Source: Verrucomicrobiales bacterium
GTDB lineage: Bacteria; Verrucomicrobiota; Verrucomicrobiia; Verrucomicrobiales; Akkermansiaceae
Direction: 5' to 3'
DNA: 9,623 nucleotides
NCBI GenBank assembly: GCA_002729295.1
Contig: PBTU01000103.1
Span: 1 to 9,623 of the forward strand
Notes under the pieces: generated by a model
Database searches by the model: none
Seen by the model: the letters and a program-made list of their open reading frames with translations, nothing else
Told to the model about the DNA's origin: nothing
Made by a program: the position numbers and the translations under genes
Shown here: piece by piece, positions 1-6,457 of the stretch
How positions within the stretch are numbered: the first letter of the stretch is position 1
Layout of the letters: the number at the start of each line of letters is the position of its first letter

Positions 1-549
1 AAAGTGGCGGCAGGTCAAGTGATTGATAAGCCAGTTCATATTATTGATCTGTATCCGACCTTCATGGAAATCGCTGGTGGCGATGCCGGCTCACACCATT
101 TGGACGGGGCCAGTATCCTGCCCCTCATGGATGGGCGTGGTGGCTTTGATCGCGATGCGATTTATATGCATACCCCGCTCTATATCCCGCATTATAATAA
201 AACTCCGAGCAGCCTGATTCGCACTGATGACTATAAACTGATTTATTTCCACGGCGATTACCTGCACGAGAGTGATTATAAAACAGTGATCCCTGGTGAG
301 CGTTATGAGCTGTATCGAATTAATGAGGACATTTCCGAGCAAGAAAATCTGGCTGATGCGATGCCTGAAAAGACCGCAGACCTGAAAGCTAAGCTACATG
401 CCTGGCTTGAGGAAAGCGGCGCGCAAATGCCTGTGATCAATCCGGATTTTGATCTGGATAACTGGCAATTTAAAACCTCTAGTCGGGTTGATTATCAGGG
501 CAATGTCATCCCAAAGGATATCTTCAAGGCGCAAAAGAAAAAGAAGTGA
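1..549 (+). CDS. Sulfatase, C-terminal part (5' end outside window)
   Basis: This is the C-terminal ~180 residues of a type I sulfatase, which hydrolyses sulfate esters, probably on an algal or plant-type glycan. The frame is open from base 1, and the GTG at 4 is internal because the N-terminal catalytic half, with the formylglycine motif and metal-binding aspartates, is missing. Visible family marks are HIIDLYPTFMEIAGG (about residues 12-26), which follows the conserved central core in this family, then LDGASILPLM, a block ending YKLIYFHGDY, and YELYRINEDISEQENLA followed by a helix ending in GAQMP. These are usual in the C-terminal subdomain of arylsulfatase-like enzymes. The protein ends in a lysine-rich tail (AQKKKK). 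It converges on the minus-strand sulfatase, with repeat copy A in the gap. Sulfatase membership is confident; the exact subfamily and substrate cannot be judged from this fragment. Confidence 0.9.
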   Translation, partial: KVAAGQVIDKPVHIIDLYPTFMEIAGGDAGSHHLDGASILPLMDGRGGFDRDAIYMHTPLYIPHYNKTPSSLIRTDDYKLIYFHGDYLHESDYKTVIPGERYELYRINEDISEQENLADAMPEKTADLKAKLHAWLEESGAQMPVINPDFDLDNWQFKTSSRVDYQGNVIPKDIFKAQKKKK

Positions 550-565
550 GCAAGCATCAGAAGCC

Positions 566-642
566 AACCCCCTTTCTCCCCCATGAGTTCCGCCAATCTC
601 CGGTTTCCGGGACCTTCCCGCCAGAAGCAAATTCCTCGCAGT
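566..642 (+). repeat. Dispersed intergenic repeat, copy A
   Basis: This copy begins with a pyrimidine tract (accccctttctcccccat, 567-584), has ccgccaa at 590-596 and a second ccgcca about 28 nt later, and ends with the core gcaaattcctcgcagt (627-642). From its ATG at 583 it aligns without gaps to copy C over 60 nt with 50 identities, counted by eye. Its first 18 nt after the leading base are identical to copy B. It starts 17 nt after the stop codon of the first sulfatase and lies between two converging genes. I see no strong hairpin, so it is not an obvious terminator. Confidence 0.85.
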
Positions 643-670
643 TATCGTTTTTCGAAACACTAAAAGATGC

Positions 671-2173
671 CTACTTTAAATCCGCTAATGATCGATTTGG
701 TTTGATGGATACATCCAAGGTTTTCACGGTTTTATTTTTACTGCCCTTGGGGATTTCATCGGCATTGTCTTTAGGTAAAAACGTCCGAAGGCGCTTCTTG
801 GCGGCCGTTACTTTCTCAGATCGAATATTTGCCAGATTTGTCCACTCCATAGGATCGTTCTCTAAATCATAGAGTTCCTCTACGTTATCACCGTAAGTGA
901 TGTAATGCCATTTTTCAGAAATGACAGAGTGGTTTCTTTTACCTTGGGTAGTAATAGTCGGATGCCACCGTAGCTCAGGATTTTCCAGCAAAGGTTTGAT
1001 CGATTTCCCATCTAGCTTTTTCGCAGGAAGATCACACAAATCGATCAATGTCGGATAGAGATCGATCAGGTTTACATTACGGTCGCAGTCCTGCTGTTCA
1101 CTCATCCCGGGCAGATGCACAATAAAGGGCAACTGGGTTGACTCCCTCCAAAGGGACGCTTTGCGAAACTTCATTTTTTCCCCGAGGTGCCAACCATGGT
1201 CACCCCAAAGCACAACAATGGTATTATCCGCATATTTGCTCTGAGCCAAGGAATCCAAAATGACTCCTACGCATTCGTCGGCATAGGTGATGGAAGCCAT
1301 GTAAGCCCTCACCGCCTCCTTGTGCACACCATATTCTTGGCACCAAAGGAAATCCACATGAGGTTTAAATTTCTTCTTTCCTTTTGCGTCTACGATATCC
1401 TCGAGATCATTCATCTTGTATTCAGGAACAACTACAGAGTCCAAATCATACATGTCGAAATACTCTTGTGGTACCACAAAAGGCAAATGCGGCCTGGAAA
1501 TCCCCGCTGACATGAAGAATGGCTCCTCGTAATCTTCCTTGAGCTTCCTCTCGAACCACTTCGCTGTTTTATAGTCCTTGGTCTCTTCTTTACCTCCCTT
1601 TGTGGGGCCAAACTCAAAGGGTGAGCCACTGGCAGAAGTATACTTCGGATTATCAATTTTCTTTCCATTGATGATCCCCTTGTTCCGGGAGAAGAATTTA
1701 CCTTCGTCAACCCTGCCACCCCCTTTGGCGTTATGCCAAACATCATAGGCCCAGTGACCATGATCGAATCCATTTTTAGTCGTGTGTTTGTGAAAGATCT
1801 TCCCACTGGAAATAGTGAGATAACCATGCTTCGAGAAATACTCCGGCATCGTCGCGTGGGTCTGTACGATTTGGGAATCTAACATATTGTTTGCGTTGCC
1901 ATAAATCCCTGTCGTTGCCGGCATAAAACCAGACAGCAAAGCCGAGCGCGAGGAGCCACACACGGGTCCCGGACAACTGGTATTTCGAAAGACCATCGAT
2001 TTCTGCGCCAACGCATCGATGTTCGGCGTCTTGCACTGCGGATGACCCCGATACACCCCAACCCAGTCGTTGAGATCATCGACTGAAATCATGAGAATAT
2101 TGGGCTTGGGCTGCTTAGCAAATAAAGAGCTTGTCGCTAGCAGCGACAGTGAGATTAGCAAATGAAGTTTCAT
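671..2173 (-). CDS. Exported sulfatase, iduronate-2-sulfatase-like
   Basis: This complete 500-residue sulfatase is probably exported and acts on sulfated sugars. It opens with a signal peptide (residues 1-19, cleavage near LFA/K). NILMISVDDLND at 25-36 supplies the metal-binding D32 and D33. The formylglycine nucleophile region is PVCGSSRSALLSG, with C72 and R76. SGKIFH at 123-128 carries the conserved lysine K125. RPHLPFVVP at 227-235 contains H229, and VLWGDHGWHLGEK at 321-333 contains D325 and H326. The CDRNVNLIDLYPTLIDLCDLP and YDLENDPMEWTNLA segments are typical of the iduronate-2-sulfatase-like group abundant in PVC bacteria. The odd point is serine at the third position of the C-x-P/A-x-R maturation motif. 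The ATG at 2173 is chosen because the signal peptide starts there; no clear Shine-Dalgarno is seen. A weak promoter candidate lies upstream (TTGAAT, complement of 2217-2222, and TATCCA, complement of 2193-2198, 18-bp spacer). Substrate is not predictable. Confidence 0.95.
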   Translation of the reverse strand: MKLHLLISLSLLATSSLFAKQPKPNILMISVDDLNDWVGVYRGHPQCKTPNIDALAQKSMVFRNTSCPGPVCGSSRSALLSGFMPATTGIYGNANNMLDSQIVQTHATMPEYFSKHGYLTISSGKIFHKHTTKNGFDHGHWAYDVWHNAKGGGRVDEGKFFSRNKGIINGKKIDNPKYTSASGSPFEFGPTKGGKEETKDYKTAKWFERKLKEDYEEPFFMSAGISRPHLPFVVPQEYFDMYDLDSVVVPEYKMNDLEDIVDAKGKKKFKPHVDFLWCQEYGVHKEAVRAYMASITYADECVGVILDSLAQSKYADNTIVVLWGDHGWHLGEKMKFRKASLWRESTQLPFIVHLPGMSEQQDCDRNVNLIDLYPTLIDLCDLPAKKLDGKSIKPLLENPELRWHPTITTQGKRNHSVISEKWHYITYGDNVEELYDLENDPMEWTNLANIRSEKVTAAKKRLRTFLPKDNADEIPKGSKNKTVKTLDVSIKPNRSLADLK

Positions 2174-2373
2174 AAATGGAATCTACGGATAATGGATAGA
2201 ACGTTGTTGATAGGAAATTCAATTGTTCAGATTTGATTGAGAGAGGAAGCTGAAGATTGATTCCGCTCTTTCAATCTAGAATATCATATCCTACTGCTTT
2301 TTAGTAAATTAAGTAAATTCTGTAGCCACTTTAGAAGAGACAGAATATTTTAACTGCCTCAAGACCGCCTTAA

Positions 2374-2597
2374 AGGATCGAAATAGCGTCCATTCCAATT
2401 TTTCAATCTATCCTTCAGGGGGGACACGGTTGCTGGAAGCATCGTTATGCGTTCATCGCCAAAAACGGCCTCATGGACCCGCTTTACACTTGGTCCGACT
2501 TACTCAAAGATTACCCCCACTCATGGATACCAGAGAACGCTTTGTCGAAGATTGTAACATCCACTCCTTTGTTAGCATTCCCCTGATAGTTTGCTAG
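2374..2597 (+). pseudogene. Possible decayed coding remnant, unidentified
   Basis: The frame from 2374 to the TGA at 2584-2586 gives about 70 codons whose middle reads like real protein (for example KHRYAFIAKNGLMDPLYTW and then SDLLKDYPHSW). It has no good start: the only internal ATG (2473) lies in the middle of the protein-like stretch. Near 2525 an adjacent frame takes over a plausible sequence (RERFVEDCNIHSFVSIPLIV, ending at the TAG at 2595-2597), as expected if an ancestral gene suffered an indel there. I do not recognise the family. It may be a leftover of a gene removed by recombination, or chance. Confidence 0.3.
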
Positions 2598-2852
2598 CTG
2601 CTCCCTGTTCCTTTGGCCGAGCTTTTCTACGTCTCGGACGACGCCAGTTCAGACTGCGTTAACTAGATGAGGTCCCCTCGTCACCTTCGCAGCCGGCTGC
2701 GCAGTCAGCCTGGCTACCGGCGGAAACCGCAAGAACATCGACGGTCTCCCATATTGGGCGACGACTCCTAAAAGGCCCCTGCGTCAGGAACCAACGAAAA
2801 ACTGCTACCACAAAAGATCTTGGCAATGGGGGGCGGGTAGGTACGGTCAGAC

Positions 2853-2872
2853 CGAAGCAAATTCCTAGCAGT
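2853..2872 (+). repeat. Dispersed repeat, 3'-end fragment (copy D)
   Basis: The core gcaaattcctagcagt at 2857-2872 is identical over 16 nt to the core of copy C and differs by one base from copy A. The preceding bases (accgaa) do not continue the similarity, and the pyrimidine tract is absent, so only the 3' end of the element is present. It lies 24 nt before the ATG of the copper/PA14 gene, in the same orientation as the other copies. The unrelated GC-rich sequence before it may be a different element sharing the same end. Confidence 0.6.
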
Positions 2873-2896
2873 AAATTCTTCGTCATTCTACAAATT

Positions 2897-4624
2897 ATGA
2901 AAACACATGTCAGCACACGGATAAGCTGTGTGGCCTTAATTAGCCTGACTGCCGCTTGGTTGGAAGCTGAACCCCCAGTCTGGTCGGCGAAGCCGGATCG
3001 AGAAATCACCATCAGCATGATTCCCGCAAAGATGGCATATGACACGACACTGCTTCGTGTCCAACCAGGTGCAAAGGTTAAGCTGAATCTTAAAAATCCA
3101 GATGACCTCGAACACAATCTCGTTCTCATAAAGAATGACCCCGAGGATCCGCAGGGTGAACGATTTGCCGCACGATGCATCGAGCTTGGGGCCCAGGGCC
3201 CCAAGCTGGCGTGGACTCCCGACAGCCCAAGGGTTTTGGCAAAATCCGGAATGGTAGGTCCGAAAAAAGAGCGCGAGATGTTCTTCGAGGCGCCGAGCGA
3301 GCCCGGTGATTACCCATACCTGTGCACCTTCCCGGGGCACTCGAAGTTAATGCGAGGGGTTCTCAAAGTCGGGAGCAACGATCCCATATTCAGCAACCTT
3401 TCATACAAAGTGTATGCGGGAGAGTTCAGAAAGATCCCCGACTTCGGGAAGCTAACTCCAATAAAGACAGGCAATGCCGAATGGATAGACGTAAGGACAC
3501 TTATTGGCGGCGAGGACGGTCGGGCAATCCTCTGGGAGGGCACCTTTGAGGTCAGGACAGGAGGTGAGTGGCAGTTCTATCTTGGATCAGATGATGGCGC
3601 GGAACTCGTCATAGACGGCAAAGGCGTAGCCAGAAACGGTGGGAACTATTTTTTTCAGGTAAGAAAGGCGAAAGTGAGATTGGAACCAGGCGTCCACACA
3701 ATGCGCCTTAGCTATTTTGAAGGCGGAGGACCTGAAGCCTTATCTTTGGTCGCCGACCTCGAAGGGGTCGAGGACATGATCTTTACTCCCGATATTACGG
3801 CGAAGACTGGCGCTCGGAGGTCTTGGGCAGGACCAAAGATTGTCAAACTGCGAAATCCCGATGAGGCCATGGTGTTTAGAACATTTCTCCGGGGGCGCTC
3901 ATCGAGATCGATCGCAGTCGCATATCCGGGCAAGGTGAACATCAACTGGAGCGCAGACTCAATGAATCTGGATCAGCTTTGGCGCGGAGACTTTGTTAAT
4001 GCCGCGTCCAACTGGAATACCCGTGGCGGAGGCAGCCACATTGCCGGTCAGGATACAGTCACCCCTACCGGCGGGATGGCACTGCAGGTGCTGGACAGCA
4101 TCGCGGATCCTTGGATCGACTATTCGGTCGGTAGCTCGCGCTACGAGAAAGACAAGGGCCCGGAGGAGTCCACGGCTCTCATTAGCTATGGAATTCCCCA
4201 TCCAGACTATGGGTTCAAGGGCTATGACCTGGATGCCAATCGCTTTCCCACCTTCTGCTATACCTTCAAAGGAGTCGAGGTCGAAGACCACTATAGCCCA
4301 ACGACCATAGACGGAATCGAGGCTCTAAAGAGAACTCTGGTGATCCGCGGAGGCCTACCCCCAAACACCTATCTCCTTGCTGGGGTAAAGGGTGATTTTT
4401 CCGAGCTCCCAGACGGGTCCTACAAAATTAATGAACTCATGGCATTGAAGGTTGAAGGAGCTACCCCCGTAGTTCGCAGTTCCGAGGCGCAGATGGTCAA
4501 ACCACCTGCAAGGAAAACCGAACCCGTTAAGGAAAAGCGTAAGGAACTGCTTGTCCCCGTGAAGGGGGATCAAACAATTATGATTACCTACCGGTGGATG
4601 ACGGCCGGGCAATTGGACAAATAA
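2897..4624 (+). CDS. Secreted azurin-like copper protein with PA14 and DUF6797-like domains
   Basis: This 575-residue exported protein joins an electron-carrier domain to a carbohydrate-binding-type domain. A signal peptide spans residues 1-24 (LEA/E). Residues about 35-158 form a plastocyanin/azurin domain with all type-1 copper ligands visible: H73 in LEHNLV, then C143, H148 and M152 in YLCTFPGHSKLMRG, with azurin-like C-x4-H-x3-M spacing. Residues about 165-290 are a PA14 domain (WQFYLGSDDGAELVIDG; HTMRLSYFEGGG), usually linked to glycan binding. From about 320 to the end, the FRTFLRGRSSRSIAVAYPG and LDQLWRGDFVNAASNWNTRG segments resemble the DUF6797-type domain of PVC exported oxidoreductases; this last name is from memory and less certain. 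No CxxCH haem motif occurs. The gene leads an operon with the beta-propeller gene 13 nt downstream, suggesting it accepts electrons from that enzyme. No clear Shine-Dalgarno precedes the ATG, and a perfect palindrome lies inside the gene at 3183-3207. Confidence 0.9.
   Translation: MKTHVSTRISCVALISLTAAWLEAEPPVWSAKPDREITISMIPAKMAYDTTLLRVQPGAKVKLNLKNPDDLEHNLVLIKNDPEDPQGERFAARCIELGAQGPKLAWTPDSPRVLAKSGMVGPKKEREMFFEAPSEPGDYPYLCTFPGHSKLMRGVLKVGSNDPIFSNLSYKVYAGEFRKIPDFGKLTPIKTGNAEWIDVRTLIGGEDGRAILWEGTFEVRTGGEWQFYLGSDDGAELVIDGKGVARNGGNYFFQVRKAKVRLEPGVHTMRLSYFEGGGPEALSLVADLEGVEDMIFTPDITAKTGARRSWAGPKIVKLRNPDEAMVFRTFLRGRSSRSIAVAYPGKVNINWSADSMNLDQLWRGDFVNAASNWNTRGGGSHIAGQDTVTPTGGMALQVLDSIADPWIDYSVGSSRYEKDKGPEESTALISYGIPHPDYGFKGYDLDANRFPTFCYTFKGVEVEDHYSPTTIDGIEALKRTLVIRGGLPPNTYLLAGVKGDFSELPDGSYKINELMALKVEGATPVVRSSEAQMVKPPARKTEPVKEKRKELLVPVKGDQTIMITYRWMTAGQLDK
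3183..3207. repeat. Perfect inverted repeat inside coding sequence
   Basis: The left arm agcttggggccc (3183-3194) and right arm gggccccaagct (3196-3207) are exact reverse complements separated by one base (A3195). In mRNA this would fold into a GC-rich stem of about 11 base pairs with a three-base loop. It encodes residues around ELGAQGPKL in the loop between the copper-ligand segments. It is not followed by a T-run, so it is not a standard terminator. Confidence 0.85.
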
Positions 4625-4637
4625 AAAACGACAGGCG

Positions 4638-6101
4638 ATGATAACCAAAAGAATTGTATTCCTGAGTTCCCTCTGGGCGGGCTTGGCGACGGCGCAGCAA
4701 GCAAAAGAGTCCGATTACTACAAGGTGACCACCTTTGAGATTCCCAAAGGCGAGGTTGTCGAGGCCACGGGCTTTGCTGTCATGGACGACGGCAAGGTGG
4801 CTGTTTCTTCGAGACGGGGTCAAATCTGGACGATTGATAACGCTGATCACTACCCGGACAAACCCGCCAAGTGGAACCTTTTCGCCGAATACCTTCATGA
4901 GCCACTGGGAATCGCCTTTCTGGATGGATGGCTTTACGCAACTCAGCGACCAGAGGTAACCCGGATGAAGGACATCGATGGCGACGGCAGAGCTGACAAA
5001 TATGAGACTGTGTCAGATGACTGGGGAATGAGTGGAGATTATCATGAATTCACGTTTGGTTCCCGTTTCGATCCGGACGGAAATATCTGGACGGTTCATT
5101 GTCTCACCGGCTCCTACACCAGCGAGGCGCTCTACCGCGGGTGGGCCATCAAGGTTAACAAGGACGGCACCGCAGTGCCGGCTGCTTGTGGTGTCCGCTC
5201 TCCGGGTGGAATCGGAGTCAATCTGCAAGGGGATGCGTTTTACACCGATAATCAAGGGACATGGAATGGATCCAGCTCGCTCAAGTGGGTTAAGCCCGGT
5301 TCTTTTTTGGGTAACCCTAACGGGAATCACCACTTTAAACATACCGGCAATGTGATGGGCGAAAGACCACCGGAACCAAATTACAGTGGCGATGGAAGAG
5401 TAATGGAAGCAAGGAAGCAGATCCCCACCTACGTCCCACCGGCGGTCGTTCTGCCCCACGGTAAGGTCGGACAGTCGCCAACGGCGGTCGAACCCGATTC
5501 AAGCGAGGGGAAATTCGGTCCTTTTGCCGGGCAGATGTTCGTCGCCGAGCAGACCTACGGACAAGTCCAGCGGGTCTTTCTGGAAAAGGTCAATGGGATG
5601 TATCAAGGGGCTGCATTTCACTTTCTGAGGGGCTTCAGCTCGGGAAATATCGGTCTGATGATTACCCCGGAAGGCAAGATGTATACCGGTGGGAGCAATC
5701 GGGGCTGGGGCTCCTGGGGGACCAAGCTCGACAGCGTGGAACGGATCGACTGGACCGGCAAAATGCCGTTCGAGATTCACCAAATGCGCGCGCGCTCAGA
5801 CGGCTTCGAGCTCACCTTTACCCGCCCAATCAATCCTGCTTCAGCAAAGCCTTCCTCATTTTCATGTTCGGCATATACCTATCGCTACTCAAAAGGGTAT
5901 GGCAGCCCAGAACTGGAGAACATCGAACCCGAGATCGAGGTCGCTTCCGTGGCGGCCGATGGCTTGAGTATTCGAATTAAGCTCACGCCGCTCACTAAAG
6001 GGCATGTTCATGAGTTGGCGGCACCTGGCCTCAGGAGCGCAGAGGGCCTACCCTTGTTGCATAATACCGCTTATTACACCTTGAACGAAATTCCAGAGTA
6101 G
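4638..6101 (+). CDS. Secreted beta-propeller, glucose/sorbosone dehydrogenase-like
   Basis: This 487-residue protein has a signal peptide (residues 1-20, ending LATAQ) and a propeller fold of the glucose/sorbosone (PQQ-type) dehydrogenase superfamily, common in PVC genomes. Repeated blade-like segments are visible: ATGFAVMDDGKVAVSSRRGQ (43-62), EPLGIAFLDGWLYAT, FTFGSRFDPDGNIWTVH (138-154), SPGGIGVNLQGDAFYTDNQG, and IGLMITPEGKMYTGGSNRGW. DIDGDGRADKYE at 112-123 is an EF-hand-like calcium loop. From about residue 385 a C-terminal beta-sandwich (FELTFTRPINPASAKPSSF) follows, as in many such proteins. No haem motif is present, so electrons would need a partner, plausibly the copper protein encoded just upstream. 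Many homologues are annotated only by resemblance, so cofactor and substrate are unproven. Translation probably couples to the upstream gene; only a weak cagg precedes the ATG. Confidence 0.85.
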   Translation: MITKRIVFLSSLWAGLATAQQAKESDYYKVTTFEIPKGEVVEATGFAVMDDGKVAVSSRRGQIWTIDNADHYPDKPAKWNLFAEYLHEPLGIAFLDGWLYATQRPEVTRMKDIDGDGRADKYETVSDDWGMSGDYHEFTFGSRFDPDGNIWTVHCLTGSYTSEALYRGWAIKVNKDGTAVPAACGVRSPGGIGVNLQGDAFYTDNQGTWNGSSSLKWVKPGSFLGNPNGNHHFKHTGNVMGERPPEPNYSGDGRVMEARKQIPTYVPPAVVLPHGKVGQSPTAVEPDSSEGKFGPFAGQMFVAEQTYGQVQRVFLEKVNGMYQGAAFHFLRGFSSGNIGLMITPEGKMYTGGSNRGWGSWGTKLDSVERIDWTGKMPFEIHQMRARSDGFELTFTRPINPASAKPSSFSCSAYTYRYSKGYGSPELENIEPEIEVASVAADGLSIRIKLTPLTKGHVHELAAPGLRSAEGLPLLHNTAYYTLNEIPE

Positions 6102-6146
6102 ATTGATTCAGATCACTCCGCGCACGATCCCAGTCGCTGAGTCATC

Positions 6147-6223
6147 ACCCCCTTTCTCCCCCATCCTCTCCGCCTCCAAATGCGTCTCGAAAGACCTCCC
6201 AACAAAAGCAAATTCTTAAAAGT
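6147..6223 (+). repeat. Dispersed intergenic repeat, copy B (diverged)
   Basis: The first 18 nt (accccctttctcccccat, 6147-6164) are identical to copy A. The interior has diverged, but the 3' part keeps caaaagcaaattc (6203-6215) and the terminal agt (6221-6223), giving the same overall length as copy A. It begins 45 nt after the stop of the beta-propeller gene, in the same orientation as the other copies. Confidence 0.75.
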
Positions 6224-6289
6224 GAGGAGGACGCTGAGGAACTCGCGAGATTGTATAGAGAGGTGGCTCCTTTAGCAAAGGTAGGATAA
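6209..6289 (+). pseudogene. Possible C-terminal gene fragment abutting repeat B
   Basis: A frame leaving the repeat reads SEEDAEELARLYREVAPLAK followed by VG and a TAA stop (6287-6289). The charged amphipathic pattern looks like the end of a helical protein. It has no start codon, and upstream the frame runs back through the repeat. The family is not recognised. It may be debris of a gene truncated at the repeat, or chance. Confidence 0.25.
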
Positions 6290-6391
6290 ATTGATAAAAT
6301 TGAGTCCTTCAATCCGGAACTGATGAAGAATGAAACGTAAGTTCCCTCTCAACACTATAAAGTGCATCGGGATTAGTTGACTCCGTGGTCG

Positions 6392-6417
6392 AAAAGGTCT
6401 CGCGGTAGCGCCTTTTT
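6392..6417 (+). terminator. Candidate hairpin terminator or leader attenuator
   Basis: The aaaagg at 6392-6397 pairs with cctttt at 6411-6416. Inside, cgc (6401-6403) pairs with gcg (6408-6410) around a ggta loop, with a three-base bulge (tct). The stem merges into a T-run, and a second run (ggttttttgtttttt) follows at 6426-6440. It is about 290 nt after the preceding stop but only 41 nt before the lyase start, so a role in the lyase leader is as likely as termination. The 9-mer tctcgcggt occurs at 6398-6406 and again at 6420-6428, two helical turns apart. Confidence 0.4.
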
Positions 6418-6457
6418 ACTCTCGCGGTTTTTTGTTTTTTAAAGCACCATCGGAAGG

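Larger units (their letters stand above)
2174..2896. other. 723-bp intergenic region between divergent genes
   Basis: This region separates the minus-strand sulfatase from the plus-strand copper/PA14 gene, so both promoters should lie here. The left part (about 2190-2400) is AT-rich and carries two copies of agtaaatt at 2303-2310 and 2312-2319, nine bases apart. The middle (2374-2597) has protein-like reading frames described separately. The right part (about 2620-2856) turns GC-rich and ends in the repeat fragment at 2853-2872. A 75-codon minus-strand frame (2659-2886, ATG start) runs through the right part, but it includes the repeat core, has no recognisable family and ends in a low-complexity tail, so it is not called as a gene. 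No tRNA, convincing promoter or terminator was found. Confidence 0.6.
6102..6457. other. 356-bp intergenic region before pectate lyase
   Basis: This gap holds repeat copy B, a short protein-like frame just after it, a small hairpin cctttagcaaagg (6269-6281), a tataaa box (6356-6361) within cactataaagtg, and a hairpin with T-runs at 6392-6417. The promoter of the lyase gene should lie here, but I see no convincing -35/-10 pair. A long T-rich run (6428-6440) precedes the start codon. Confidence 0.6.

Noticed and set aside
4..6. GTG as the true start of the first sulfatase
   Set aside because: The encoded piece lacks the catalytic N-terminal half and the frame is open to base 1, so it is an internal valine codon.
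566..642. The repeat as an integron attC site
   Set aside because: No paired RYYYAAC/GTTRRRY core sites and no imperfect palindrome spanning the element; no integrase is visible in the window.
546..872. Plus-strand 108-codon frame overlapping the end of the first sulfatase
   Set aside because: It runs through repeat copy A and then antisense through the 3' end of the well-supported minus-strand sulfatase.
2659..3204. Minus-strand frame antisense to the start of the copper-protein gene
   Set aside because: It overlaps a gene with clear domains. Its spacer part (2659-2886) includes the repeat core and a low-complexity end, with no recognisable family.
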